Positions 36,716 through 45,481 of a stretch of DNA of 64,000 nt are shown piece by piece. The notes under the pieces were generated by a model that was given only the letters and a program-made list of their open reading frames with translations, made no database searches and had not been told where the DNA came from. Within the stretch, counting starts at the first letter, position 1. Every line of letters starts with the position of its first letter. This stretch comes from Tranquillimonas alkanivorans (GTDB taxonomy: Bacteria > Pseudomonadota > Alphaproteobacteria > Rhodobacterales > Rhodobacteraceae), in NCBI RefSeq assembly GCF_900115595.1, contig NZ_FOXA01000001.1:62001-126000 (forward strand), in the 5' to 3' direction. The translations under genes were made by a program, and so were the position numbers.

Positions 36716-37555
36716 ATGTCCGTGAAATCGATTCTCACCGTGGTGAAGGACCCCGGTGCGGATGCCCAGGCGCTTGAGGCGTCGGCCGCCATGGCCTCGG
36801 CCCGCGACGCCCACCTCAAGGTGCTCTGCCTCGGGCTCGACCGGACACATCCCGGCGTCTACTATGCCGGTGCCAACGCCATGGCACTCAAGCACAACCT
36901 CGACCAGGCCAAGGACGAGGCGCAGGAGGCCGAGACCGCCGTGCGCACCCGCCTCAAGGCCGAGATGATCGCCTGGGAAGCCGCGCCCGCCGTCGCCCAG
37001 CTTGAAACCGTCGCGGCGCTGGTGGCGCAGGAGTCGCGGTATGCCGATCTCGTCATGCTGCCCCGCCCCTACGGCGAAGACCGCGGCGCCGAGGATGTCG
37101 CCGTCGCCGAGGCCGCCCTGTTCGGCGGGCGCGCCCCCGTCCTCGTGGTGCCGCCCGCGCAGACGATGAACGTGTCGCCTCGCAACGTGCTCGTGGCCTG
37201 GGACGAAAGCGCCGAGGCGCTTGTCGCCGCGCGCCGCGCCCTGCCCTTCCTGCAACAGGCGGACCGGGTGACCGTCACGCTCGTCGATCCGCCCGCGCAC
37301 GGCCCCGAGCGGTCGGACCCGGGCGGTCCGCTATGCCAGATGCTGGTGCGCCACGGCGTGAAGACCGAGGTTTCGGTGCTGGCCCGCACGATGCCGCGCG
37401 TCTCGGACGTGCTGATCCGCGCCGCCCGCGACACCGAGGCCGACATGATCGTCATGGGGGCCTACGGACACTCGCGCTTCCGCGAATCGATCCTGGGCGG
37501 TGCGACCCGCCACATGCTGGAACAGGCGGACCTGCCGGTGCTGATGGCGCACTGA
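36716..37555 (+). CDS. universal stress protein with two Usp domains
   Basis: A 279-aa tandem Usp protein. Domain one covers about residues 1-150 and domain two about 155-279. The second has the ATP-binding-type loop GAYGHSRFRESILGG and ends HMLEQADLPVLMAH. The first lacks a clear G-x2-G-x9-G pattern, so only one domain may bind nucleotide. AGGAGAAGCTGA precedes the ATG. The FNR box 63 bases upstream and the neighbouring ccoN and fnrL genes suggest induction at low oxygen, as known for Usp genes of this group in related bacteria. Confidence 0.93.
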   Translation: MSVKSILTVVKDPGADAQALEASAAMASARDAHLKVLCLGLDRTHPGVYYAGANAMALKHNLDQAKDEAQEAETAVRTRLKAEMIAWEAAPAVAQLETVAALVAQESRYADLVMLPRPYGEDRGAEDVAVAEAALFGGRAPVLVVPPAQTMNVSPRNVLVAWDESAEALVAARRALPFLQQADRVTVTLVDPPAHGPERSDPGGPLCQMLVRHGVKTEVSVLARTMPRVSDVLIRAARDTEADMIVMGAYGHSRFRESILGGATRHMLEQADLPVLMAH

Positions 37556-37571
37556 CCCACGCCCCAGCGGC

Positions 37572-38312
37572 TCAGATCAGCAGGCCGCCATCGGCGTCGT
37601 CCCCGGTTTCGGCCAGCAGACGGTTGAAGTCGGGGACCAGGACCTTGCGCTTGCCCTCGAGCGCGATGACGTTGTCGCGCTTGAGCGCCGAGATCTGGCG
37701 GCTCACCGTCTCGATCGTGAGTCCCAGGTAATCGGCCATCGCCTCGCGCGTCAGCGGCAGTTCGAAGCGGGCGCCGTTGGCGGCCTTCGACATCCTGAGC
37801 GCCGCCTCGCGCCGCGCGATGATGGCCATCAGGCTCGCGATCTTCTCGCGCGCGGTCTTGCGCCCCAGGATCAGCATCCACTCGCGCGCCGCGTCCAGTT
37901 CGTCCAGCGTCATCTCGAGCAGGCGCTGCGCCACGTGCGGCGTCGTCTCGATCAGCTGCTCGAAGGGCTTCCGGCGGAAGCAGCACAGCGTCACGTCGGA
38001 CACGGCGGTGACGTCATAGGCCGCCTCTTTCCGCCCCGGACGCCCCAGGAAGTCCGACGGCAGGAGCAGGCCCACCATCTGCGTACGCCCGTCTTCCATC
38101 GCCTGGCTCAGCGTGGCGATGCCGGAGACCACCGAAGCGACGAAATCCATCTGGTCGCCGCCCCACACGATGTGTTGGCCGGACTCGAAGTGCCGGTAGT
38201 ACTTGATCTCCTCGAGCCGCTCCAGTTCGTCGGGCTCGCAGCGAGCGCAGACTGCCCTGTGGCGGATCGGGCAGGCGGCACAATCATTTGCGTCGAAAAC
38301 GAGTTCGGCCAT
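37572..38312 (-). CDS. fnrL: Crp/Fnr-family oxygen sensor FnrL
   Basis: A 246-aa oxygen-responsive regulator. The N-terminal cysteines CAACPIRHRAVCARC (Cys11, 14, 22, 25) and a central Cys pair (LCCF, 110-111) would hold a [4Fe-4S] cluster. A cyclic-nucleotide-type beta-barrel follows, then a long dimerisation helix, and the helix-turn-helix LTREAMADYLGLTIETVSRQIS. When the cluster is intact at low oxygen the dimer binds TTGAT-N4-ATCAA sites, four of which occur in this window. Convergent with the stress-protein gene and divergent from hemN, sharing an FNR box in the 58-base gap. Confidence 0.97.
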   Translation of the reverse strand: MAELVFDANDCAACPIRHRAVCARCEPDELERLEEIKYYRHFESGQHIVWGGDQMDFVASVVSGIATLSQAMEDGRTQMVGLLLPSDFLGRPGRKEAAYDVTAVSDVTLCCFRRKPFEQLIETTPHVAQRLLEMTLDELDAAREWMLILGRKTAREKIASLMAIIARREAALRMSKAANGARFELPLTREAMADYLGLTIETVSRQISALKRDNVIALEGKRKVLVPDFNRLLAETGDDADGGLLI

Positions 38313-38321
38313 GGGTCACTT

Positions 38322-38335
38322 TTGATGCAGGTCAA
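38322..38335. promoter_or_regulatory. FNR box between fnrL and hemN
   Basis: TTGAT-GCAG-GTCAA matches the FNR consensus at 9 of 10 half-site bases. It lies 9 bases before the fnrL ATG, where binding should repress, and 35 bases before the hemN start, where it could activate. Confidence 0.82.
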
Positions 38336-38370
38336 GGAGCGGGCGTTCAGTCGCGTTCAAGGGTATGCGC

Positions 38371-39726
38371 ATGACCGTGCTTTCGCAACTGACCGCGCTC
38401 GGGCTCTTCGACGCGCGCGTGCCCCGCTACACCAGCTATCCCACCGCGCCGCACTTCTCCGGCCGCGTCAACGCGGACGACCTGTGCGCATGGATCGGCG
38501 CCGTTCCCGAGGGCGCACGGATATCTTTGTACGTGCATATACCGTTCTGCAGGCGCCTGTGCTGGTTCTGCGCCTGCCGCACGCAAGGAACCGCTACCGG
38601 CGCGCCGCTCGCCGGCTACCTCGACAGTCTCGAGGCCGAGCTTGCGCTTCTGGGCGAAATCCTGCCGGCGGGCGTCACTCTGTCGCGGCTTCACTTGGGC
38701 GGCGGCACGCCCACGCTGCTCGATCCCGACCAGATTCGCCGCCTGACCGGCGCGATCTATGCGGTCGTGCCGCGCGCGCCCGGCAGCGAGGTCTCGGTCG
38801 AGATCGATCCGAACGAGATCGGCGCCCCTCGGCTCGACGCGCTGGCCGAGGCCGGGCTCACCCGCGCTTCGGTCGGGGTGCAGGACTTCGACCCCGAGAT
38901 CCAGGAGACGATCGGCCGGCTGCAAAGCTACGAGGCCACGCTGACCGCCGTCGACGGACTGCGGGCACGCGGTGTGGCGAGCCTGAACGCCGACATCCTC
39001 TATGGCCTGCCGCACCAGACGCCCGCCCGCATCGCCGACAGCGTGCAGAAACTTCTGTCGCTCTCGCCCGACCGGGTCGCGCTCTTCGGCTACGCCCACG
39101 TGCCGTGGATGGCGCGGCGGCAGTCGGTCATCCCCACCGACGCGCTGCCCACCCCGCAGCAGCGGTTCGAGCTGTTCCGCACCGCCCGCCAGCTCTTCCT
39201 CTGGGACGGCTACGGCGAGATCGGCATCGACCATTTCGCCCGGCCCGGCGACGGGCTCGACATCGCGCGGCGCAAAGGCACGCTGCGCCGCAACTTCCAG
39301 GGCTACACCGACGACGACGCGCAGGTGCTGATCGGCCTCGGCGCTTCCGCCATCTCGCGCTTCCCGCAAGGCTACGCTCAGAACGCGCCCGCGACCTCGG
39401 ATTACCAGGCGCTTGTGCGGGACGGCGGCTTCGCCACGGCACGCGGGCACGCCTTCTCGGACGAGGATCGCCTGCGCGGCGCGGCCATCGAGGCGCTGAT
39501 GTGCGATTTCGCCGCCGACGCCACCCGCCTGGCCCGGCGCACCGGTCTGCCGGAGTCGCGCTTCGCCGCCCTGCTGGCCGAACTGCCGCGCGCCTTCCCC
39601 GGCCTGCTCGACCACGAGGCGGGTCGGGTGCGCATCCCGCCGGACGTCCGTCCGCTCACCCGCGTCATCGCTCGCGCGCTCGACGCCTACGCGGTCAGCC
39701 CCACCGGCCACAGCCTGGCCGTCTGA
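38371..39726 (+). CDS. hemN: oxygen-independent coproporphyrinogen III oxidase
   Basis: A 451-aa radical SAM enzyme that converts coproporphyrinogen III to protoporphyrinogen IX without O2. The [4Fe-4S] motif CxxxCxxC lies at Cys60, Cys64 and Cys67 (FCRRLCWFCAC). LHLGGGTPTLL and the later DHFARPGDGLDIARRKGTLRRNFQGYT are HemN hallmarks that set it apart from HemW. ATG at 38371 has AAGGG 7 bases upstream; ATG at 38365 is possible but too close to that site. The shared FNR box fits heme synthesis at low oxygen. Confidence 0.96.
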   Translation: MTVLSQLTALGLFDARVPRYTSYPTAPHFSGRVNADDLCAWIGAVPEGARISLYVHIPFCRRLCWFCACRTQGTATGAPLAGYLDSLEAELALLGEILPAGVTLSRLHLGGGTPTLLDPDQIRRLTGAIYAVVPRAPGSEVSVEIDPNEIGAPRLDALAEAGLTRASVGVQDFDPEIQETIGRLQSYEATLTAVDGLRARGVASLNADILYGLPHQTPARIADSVQKLLSLSPDRVALFGYAHVPWMARRQSVIPTDALPTPQQRFELFRTARQLFLWDGYGEIGIDHFARPGDGLDIARRKGTLRRNFQGYTDDDAQVLIGLGASAISRFPQGYAQNAPATSDYQALVRDGGFATARGHAFSDEDRLRGAAIEALMCDFAADATRLARRTGLPESRFAALLAELPRAFPGLLDHEAGRVRIPPDVRPLTRVIARALDAYAVSPTGHSLAV

Positions 39727-39783
39727 CCCGTTGCACCCGCCCCCTCCCCGCGCGATGCTGCGCATCCAAGGGGAGGCTTCGGG

Positions 39784-41106
39784 ATGAGCATACGCACGGC
39801 CATTGCACTGGCGCTGACTGCCTGCGGCACCGGCGCGGCGGCGGGCGATCTGCCGCCGCCGGTGACCGACGACATGTACATCGACGTGGCGCGGGACGAG
39901 GCCAAGCTGGGCCAGCTTCTGTTCTACGACCCCGTCCTTTCGGGCAACCGCAACATCTCCTGCGCCACCTGCCACCACCCCCGCTTCGGCACCTCGGACG
40001 GGCTGCCGCTGGGCATCGGCGAAGGCGGCACGGGCCTTGGCCCCGAACGCACCGTCGATGCGGCCAACGCCCCCGAAGAGCGGGTGCCGCGCAACGCCCC
40101 CGCCCTCTTCAACCTCGGCGCGCACGAGTTCACGCGCCTCTTCGCCGACGGCCGGGTCGAGGTCGACGCCTCCCGCCCCTCCGGCATGCGCACGCCCATG
40201 GAGGACGAGATGCTCGCCGGCTTCTCGGGCCTTCTGTCCGCGCAGACCATGTTCCCGGTCCTCAGCCAGGACGAGATGGCGGGCCACTACTCCGAAAACG
40301 ACGTGGCGCAGGCCGCGCGGCAGGGCTTCATCACCGGCCCGGGCGGTGCATGGGACCGGCTGGCGCAGCGCGTCTCGGACATCGACGCCTACCGCCAGCG
40401 GTTCGAGGCGGTGTATCCCGACATCGCCGCGGGCCGCCCCGTCGATTTCACCGACATCTCCAACGCCATCGCCGCCTTCATGGCCTGGGAATGGCGCAGC
40501 GACGACAGCCCCTTCGACGCCCACCTGCGCGGCGACGCGTCCCTGACCGGCGCCGCGCTGCGGGGGATGGAGCTGTTCTACGGTGACGCCGGCTGCGGCG
40601 CCTGCCATTCCGGCCCGTTCCTCACCGACCACGACTTCCACGCCATGGGCGTGCCGCAGATCGGCCCCGGCAAGGCCGCCCGCTTCGAGACGCACCAGCG
40701 CGACGTCGGCCGGATGCGCGTGACGGGCCGCGAGGAGGACGCCTACCGCTTCCGCACCCCGTCGCTGCGCAACGTGGCCGACACCGCGCCCTACGGCCAC
40801 ACCGGAGCATTCTCCGACCTCGCCGCCTTCGTCGCCCACCACGCCGACCCGGCAGGCACGACCTTCAATCTGCGCGCGGTCGGCCTGCCCCCCGGCATCG
40901 GCGACGGCGCGGATTTCGAGTTGTGGAGCGACCCCGGCGAGCGCGCCGCGATCCTCGCCGCCGTCACCACCGCACCGGTGAAGCTGAGCGAAACCGACGT
41001 CGCCGACCTCGTCGCCTTCCTCGAAACCCTCTCAGATCCCGTCGCGCTCGAAGGTCGCCTCGGCGTGCCCGACGAGGTCCCCAGCGGCCTGCCGGTGGAT
41101 CGGTAG
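39784..41106 (+). CDS. di-heme cytochrome c peroxidase / MauG-like protein
   Basis: A 440-aa periplasmic di-heme protein with a signal peptide ending near GAAAGD. Heme motifs are CATCHHPRFG near residue 60 and CGACHSGPF in the second domain. RFRTPSLRNVADTAPYGHTGAF is the family's conserved block that includes the helix around the second heme. It resembles the CCP/MauG superfamily, which reduces H2O2 or oxidises protein residues. It is longer than classical CcpA proteins (about 330 aa). GGGGAGG precedes the ATG. The convergent neighbour is an FG-GAP protein, a pairing I recall from other genomes. Confidence 0.92.
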   Translation: MSIRTAIALALTACGTGAAAGDLPPPVTDDMYIDVARDEAKLGQLLFYDPVLSGNRNISCATCHHPRFGTSDGLPLGIGEGGTGLGPERTVDAANAPEERVPRNAPALFNLGAHEFTRLFADGRVEVDASRPSGMRTPMEDEMLAGFSGLLSAQTMFPVLSQDEMAGHYSENDVAQAARQGFITGPGGAWDRLAQRVSDIDAYRQRFEAVYPDIAAGRPVDFTDISNAIAAFMAWEWRSDDSPFDAHLRGDASLTGAALRGMELFYGDAGCGACHSGPFLTDHDFHAMGVPQIGPGKAARFETHQRDVGRMRVTGREEDAYRFRTPSLRNVADTAPYGHTGAFSDLAAFVAHHADPAGTTFNLRAVGLPPGIGDGADFELWSDPGERAAILAAVTTAPVKLSETDVADLVAFLETLSDPVALEGRLGVPDEVPSGLPVDR

Positions 41107-41225
41107 CCGGGCGGGCCGGAAGCATCCTGACGCGCCCCGCATCGCGGAGCCGCAGAAGACGCGCCGAACCGCCCTCCGCCGTCAGCACCGCTCTCCTGCG
41201 AACGCACGCTTCACGCCACTCCCCC

Positions 41226-41246
41226 GCCCGGGCCTCTGGCCCGGGC
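41226..41246. terminator. hairpin between convergent peroxidase and FG-GAP genes
   Basis: A perfect 9-bp stem (GCCCGGGCC at 41226-41234 with GGCCCGGGC at 41238-41246) around a 3-base loop, in a 188-base gap without genes. There is no T-run, so its role in termination is uncertain. Confidence 0.4.
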
Positions 41247-41294
41247 AGCGCCCGGCCGCCCCCAACGGGCGGGCCCTGCCCTCAGATCGGCGCG

Positions 41295-42875
41295 TTACCG
41301 ACGACAGGCCTCGCTCCTTGACTTCGCCCCACCCGCCGGGCCGTCAGTGCGACACCGTCGCCCCGGCAGCGGCAGCGTCACCACCCGGTTCGCCTCGACC
41401 GCCTGCCACGGGCCCGCCTTGCCGCCGGGCCGGAGCACGCGCAGCTCGGCCCGTGTCGCCTCGCCCAGCCCGAAATGATGCGGCACCGCCTGTCCGCCGG
41501 CATGGCCACCGCCGACCGTGACCTCGCGGGTCATCACCCGGCCGTCCGGCAGCCGCAGCTCGATCCACCAGCCCACGCCGCGCGGGTTCGCCCCAGGCGA
41601 GGCAAGCTCCACCGCCAGCCAGTTTCCGGCGGCGGTGGCGTTCTCGTATACCTCCAGCGGCGCGCGGCGGTTCACGACCACCAGGTCCAGCCGTCCGTCG
41701 CGGTTCAGGTCGGCGAGCGCCCCGCCCCGGCTGCGCGCCACGCTGGCCACTCCGGCCCCCTCCGCCGCCTCGGAAAAGGTCCCGTCCGGCGCCTGCATTA
41801 GCAGGTTGTTGGGGTCCTTCGCCGCGTTCGAGGGCATCTGGTCGACGTTGCCCTTGGCGATGAACAGGTCGTCGCGGCCGTCGTTGTCCACGTCGCCGAA
41901 CTGCGCATGCCAGCCGGTCGAGGGCCGCCCGTCATCCCCCAGGAACGGCCGGTGCGCGTAGGTCCCGATCGAGAACGGCGCGTTGCGATAGCCGCCGCCC
42001 GGCTCGGCCAGTTGCAGAAGCTGGTCGCCCATGGAGGTCGTCATCACCTCGGGCCAGCCGTCCCCGGTGATGTCGCGGCTCGCGATGCCCATGCCCCACA
42101 GCGACACCTCGGGCCAGCCGTCGCTTTCGCCCAGCAGCCGCAGGGGATAGAGCCGCCACATCTGCTCGGCCCCGCCGCGCACGTAATAGTGCCGGTCATT
42201 CGACACCCGCAGGTCCTGCGTGCCGCTGCGCGTCCAGTCGGTGAACAGCATCGACAGGGCGCAGAAGCCCGGCTCCAGCGTCACCGGCGCAGCGTACCGC
42301 CGCCCCTCGGGCCGGTGCAGCGCGTTTCCGTCGCAGGTGCCGAACGGCCCCTCCGGGTCGTCACGGTCCACGTAGTTGCCGATGGCCAGGGTCGGGAACG
42401 CCTCCTCCGCCTCCCACGTCGCGGCGAAAGAGATCGACCAGGCGTCGCCGCCGTCGAAGCCCCATTCATCCGAGGCATCATCGAACCGGCACGCCCCCTG
42501 CCCGCGCAGCAGCATGTTCGCCCCGACCCGCAGCACGGCGAGGTCCAGCAGCCCGTCGCCGTCGATGTCGAGCGGATAGGCGCCCGTCACCCCGGTCAGC
42601 GGCGCCACGCCGTCCCCGAGCGTAAAACGCAGCGCTCCGCCCGGCGCATCGGTCGCGTTCACGAACAGCCGCGCGGGCCCCTCTCCGCCCGCCACGAAGA
42701 GGTCGGAGTAGCCGTTGTCGTCGCAGTCCATCACCGCTACACCGCCGCCGACGAAGTGCTCCCATCCGCCGGAATAGACGTGCTCCACCGGCAGGTCGGC
42801 CGAGCGATCCACGAACACCGGCTCTCCGGCCAGCGCCGGAGACGCCGCCAGCGACAGGACCAGCGCCGCCCTCAT
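41295..42875 (-). CDS. secreted FG-GAP/VCBS repeat protein with ASPIC/UnbV-like C-terminus
   Basis: A 526-aa exported protein. The signal peptide (MRAALVLSLAASPALAG) is followed by beta-propeller repeats with Ca-binding-like Asp motifs such as DCDDNGYSDLF, DIDGDGLLDLA, DVDNDGRDDLF and DLNRDGRLDLV. The C-terminal part (VGWWIELRLPDGRVMTREVTVGGG) fits the ASPIC/UnbV domain. The family is often seen near cytochrome c peroxidases and may bind carbohydrate or assemble at the surface; function is unknown. Its start overlaps the xylR stop by 4 bases, so it is translated with the xylose regulator. Confidence 0.9.
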   Translation of the reverse strand: MRAALVLSLAASPALAGEPVFVDRSADLPVEHVYSGGWEHFVGGGVAVMDCDDNGYSDLFVAGGEGPARLFVNATDAPGGALRFTLGDGVAPLTGVTGAYPLDIDGDGLLDLAVLRVGANMLLRGQGACRFDDASDEWGFDGGDAWSISFAATWEAEEAFPTLAIGNYVDRDDPEGPFGTCDGNALHRPEGRRYAAPVTLEPGFCALSMLFTDWTRSGTQDLRVSNDRHYYVRGGAEQMWRLYPLRLLGESDGWPEVSLWGMGIASRDITGDGWPEVMTTSMGDQLLQLAEPGGGYRNAPFSIGTYAHRPFLGDDGRPSTGWHAQFGDVDNDGRDDLFIAKGNVDQMPSNAAKDPNNLLMQAPDGTFSEAAEGAGVASVARSRGGALADLNRDGRLDLVVVNRRAPLEVYENATAAGNWLAVELASPGANPRGVGWWIELRLPDGRVMTREVTVGGGHAGGQAVPHHFGLGEATRAELRVLRPGGKAGPWQAVEANRVVTLPLPGRRCRTDGPAGGAKSRSEACRR

Positions 42876-44155
42876 TGCGCCGCCACCAGGCCGGCGGGGC
42901 CCAGCCGCTCGGCCGTGACCTGCGACAGCGCCAGCGCCGCCGCCCCGCGCGCCCAGATCAGGTCGCCCCAGGCGTGGATCTCGACCCGCGGGGCGGGCCG
43001 GTCGATCTGGATCGCCGTCGCCTGCATCTCTGCCAATACCTCGTCCGCGTAAAGATAGTCGTAACGCATCCGCTCCCCCGACAGGATCACCAGCTCGGGA
43101 TCGAACAGGTTCACCACGTTGGCAAGCCCCAGCGCCAGGTATCGCCCCGCACGCTTGAAGATCGACCGAGCCGCGACGTTCCCCCCCTTGGCGTGGTCGT
43201 ACAGCGTCTCCAGCAGCACCGCCGGCGGCGTGTTCGTCGCCTGCACCCAGTCCAGCGCGGTCGAGGCCTCGCGCACCAGCGCGTAGTCGGCGACGTAAGC
43301 CTCCAGGCAACCGCGCTGCCCGCAGCGGCACAGAGCGCCGTCCAGGTGCACCTTGGTGTGGCCCAGCTCGGTCCCCAGCCCGCGCGCCCCGCGATAGAGC
43401 CTGTTGTTCAGCACCAGCCCCATGCCCACGCCGTGCTCGATGGTGACGACGGCGAAGTTGCCCACGCCGCGCCCGTCGCCGAACCACAGCTCGGCCAGCG
43501 TCACCAGGTTGGCGTCGTTGTCGATGGTCACCGGCAGGCCCAGCCGCGCCTGTGCCGCCTCCCGCAGGGGCAGGTTCGCGCCGTCGATCAGCGGCGACCA
43601 CAGCACGATCCCGTGGTCGCTTTCGATGAAGCCCGGCACGCCCAGCCCCACCGCCAGGATGCGTTCGCGCGGCAGCCCGGCCTTTGCCAGCACGTCGTCC
43701 AGCAACCGCGCCGTCTGCTCCAGCGTCTGATCGAGCGTCAGGCGCGCGGCGGCGGCGGGCACCGACACGTCGGCCACCGCCCGCCCCGCGAAGTCGTGGA
43801 TCACCGCCGTGTGCGCCGTGCTCGACACCTTGATGCCGGCCACGAACCCCGCCTGCGGCCGGACCGCCAGCGACACCGGGGGCCGGCCTCGTCCGCCCTC
43901 GCTCTCGCGCGGCGGCTCGACCTCCTCGAGGTAGCCGGCCGCGATCAGCTCACCGGTCGCGGCGGTGACCGAACCGGGGCTGACGCCCAGGCACCGCGCC
44001 ACGTCGGCCCGCGACAGCCGGCCCTGGGCGCGCACGCAGTCGAACACCTGCTGGCGCAAGGGCGCCGCATCGCCCGCGGCGCGCTGCGGGCTGAGCGGAC
44101 CGCACCCGACAGCCGGCTCCGAATCAGTGACGAGGTCAATTAGTTCGTCCGCCAT
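42872..44155 (-). CDS. xylR: ROK-family xylose repressor
   Basis: A 427-aa ROK regulator. An N-terminal winged helix covers about residues 35-95 (RLSRADVARCLGVSPGSVTAATGELI). A sugar-kinase-like ROK domain follows, with GVGMGLVLNNRLYRGARGLGTELGH and the zinc-site CRCGQRGCLEAY. The protein ends with a WARGAAALALS segment. The location next to xylFHGBA and the shared AT-rich control region make it the xylose regulator, releasing DNA when xylose binds. It may co-transcribe with the downstream FG-GAP gene through a 4-base overlap. Confidence 0.92.
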   Translation of the reverse strand: MADELIDLVTDSEPAVGCGPLSPQRAAGDAAPLRQQVFDCVRAQGRLSRADVARCLGVSPGSVTAATGELIAAGYLEEVEPPRESEGGRGRPPVSLAVRPQAGFVAGIKVSSTAHTAVIHDFAGRAVADVSVPAAAARLTLDQTLEQTARLLDDVLAKAGLPRERILAVGLGVPGFIESDHGIVLWSPLIDGANLPLREAAQARLGLPVTIDNDANLVTLAELWFGDGRGVGNFAVVTIEHGVGMGLVLNNRLYRGARGLGTELGHTKVHLDGALCRCGQRGCLEAYVADYALVREASTALDWVQATNTPPAVLLETLYDHAKGGNVAARSIFKRAGRYLALGLANVVNLFDPELVILSGERMRYDYLYADEVLAEMQATAIQIDRPAPRVEIHAWGDLIWARGAAALALSQVTAERLGPAGLVAAQ

Positions 44156-44229
44156 ACCAATCCCTGCTCGAAATCCCGGACCTGCCCGGCTGGGCGGCAG
44201 GATTCCGTCCTCCTCGCGCAGAAGGTAAA

Positions 44230-44289
44230 AAGTTGTGCAATGATTGGGAAGTTTTTTATTTTGACAGCTGAATTAATTAACGGCATTGT
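44230..44289 (+). promoter_or_regulatory. xylF promoter with AT-rich operator
   Basis: A perfect -35 TTGACA (44261-44266) is followed by a 17-base spacer and CATTGT (44284-44289), a weak -10. The spacer contains the palindrome TTAATTAA (44273-44280), where XylR binding would block transcription. The region is the most AT-rich of this neighbourhood. A short hairpin (GCCGCC...GGCGGC) follows near 44313-44331, upstream of the xylF ribosome site GGGGGAGGA. Confidence 0.65.
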
Positions 44290-44352
44290 CCCGCATGCAC
44301 TTGTAACTGTGTGCCGCCGGCGTGCGGCGGCAGCTTTAGGGGGAGGATACCC

Positions 44353-45384
44353 ATGCGTCTGACACTCATGGCAGCGGCCGCGCTGTCCACCAGCCTCACG
44401 TCCGTGGCGTTCGCGCAGGACGACCCGATCACCGTCGGCGTCAGCTGGTCGAACTTCCAGGAAGAGCGCTGGAAGACGGACGAAGCCGCGATCCAGTCCG
44501 CGCTGGAGGAAGCCGGCGCAGAGTACATTTCGGCCGACGCGCAGTCGTCGTCGTCGAAGCAGCTGTCCGACATCGAGTCGCTGATCGCCCAGGGCGCCGA
44601 CGCGCTGATCATCCTCGCGCAGGACAGCCAGGCCATCATCCCCGCCGTGCAGCGCGCCGCGGACGAAGGCATCCCGGTGGTGGGCTACGACCGACTGATC
44701 GAGGACCCGCGCGCCTTCTACCTGACCTTCGACAACGTCGAGGTCGGCCGGATGCAGGCCCGCGCCATCCTCGAAGAGCAGCCCACCGGCAACTACGTGA
44801 TGATCAAGGGCTCGCCCACCGACCCGAACGCGGACTTCCTCCGCGGCGGCCAGCAGGAAGTGCTCCAGGACGCCATCGACGCCGGTGACATCACCATCGT
44901 CGGCGAAGCCTACACCGACGGCTGGCTCCCGGCGAACGCGCAGCGCAACATGGAGCAGATCCTGACCGCGCAGGGCAACGACGTGGACGCCGTCGTCGCC
45001 TCGAACGACGGCACCGCCGGCGGCGCCGTGGCGGCGCTGACCGCGCAGGGCATGGACGGCATCCCTGTCTCGGGCCAGGACGCCGACCACGCCGCGCTCA
45101 ACCGCATCGCGCAGGGCACGCAGACGGTTTCGGTCTGGAAGGACAGCCGCGATCTGGGACGCGAGGCCGGCAACATCGCCGTGCAGCTCGCCCAGGGCAC
45201 CGAGATGTCCGAGATCGAGGGTGCCGAGGAGTGGACCTCGCCCGCCGGCACCACCGTCTGGGCCGAATTCCTCGAGCCGGTTCCGATCACGCAGGACAAC
45301 CTCGAGGTCGTCGTGGACGCCGGCTGGATCAGTCAGGAAGCGCTCTGCCAGGGCGTCGAGAACGGCCCGGCCCCCTGTAACTGA
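44353..45384 (+). CDS. xylF: D-xylose ABC transporter substrate-binding protein
   Basis: A 343-aa periplasmic sugar-binding protein. A signal peptide ends AFA before [10 protein letters not shown]. The fold is type I, with [34 protein letters not shown] and the closing [16 protein letters not shown]. The block [29 protein letters not shown] is typical of XylF. It delivers xylose to XylH/XylG. GGGGGAGGATACC precedes the ATG. It is first in the xylFHGBA operon and followed by a strong hairpin without T-run, which should raise its message level over the rest. Confidence 0.95.
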   Translation: MRLTLMAAAALSTSLTSVAFAQDDPITVGVSWSNFQEERWKTDEAAIQSALEEAGAEYISADAQSSSSKQLSDIESLIAQGADALIILAQDSQAIIPAVQRAADEGIPVVGYDRLIEDPRAFYLTFDNVEVGRMQARAILEEQPTGNYVMIKGSPTDPNADFLRGGQQEVLQDAIDAGDITIVGEAYTDGWLPANAQRNMEQILTAQGNDVDAVVASNDGTAGGAVAALTAQGMDGIPVSGQDADHAALNRIAQGTQTVSVWKDSRDLGREAGNIAVQLAQGTEMSEIEGAEEWTSPAGTTVWAEFLEPVPITQDNLEVVVDAGWISQEALCQGVENGPAPCN

Positions 45385-45402
45385 GGCCACGCCAGATCAC
45401 CG

Positions 45403-45430
45403 CGCAGTCCCGGCATCGGCCGGGGCTGCG
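45403..45430 (+). promoter_or_regulatory. 12-bp hairpin between xylF and xylH
   Basis: CGCAGTCCCGGC (45403-45414) pairs with GCCGGGGCTGCG (45419-45430) with one G-T pair and an ATCG loop. There is no T-run, so it looks like an RNA-stability or partial-termination element that favours xylF expression. Confidence 0.6.
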
Positions 45431-45481
45431 CCTTCGGTCCATCGCGGACCCCTCCCCTCCTTCTGACATCCGGAACGCCCG

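Noticed and set aside
37935-40586. Long plus-strand frame overlapping hemN and the peroxidase gene
   Set aside because: Out of frame with both genes, Arg/Ala/Pro-rich, no motifs.
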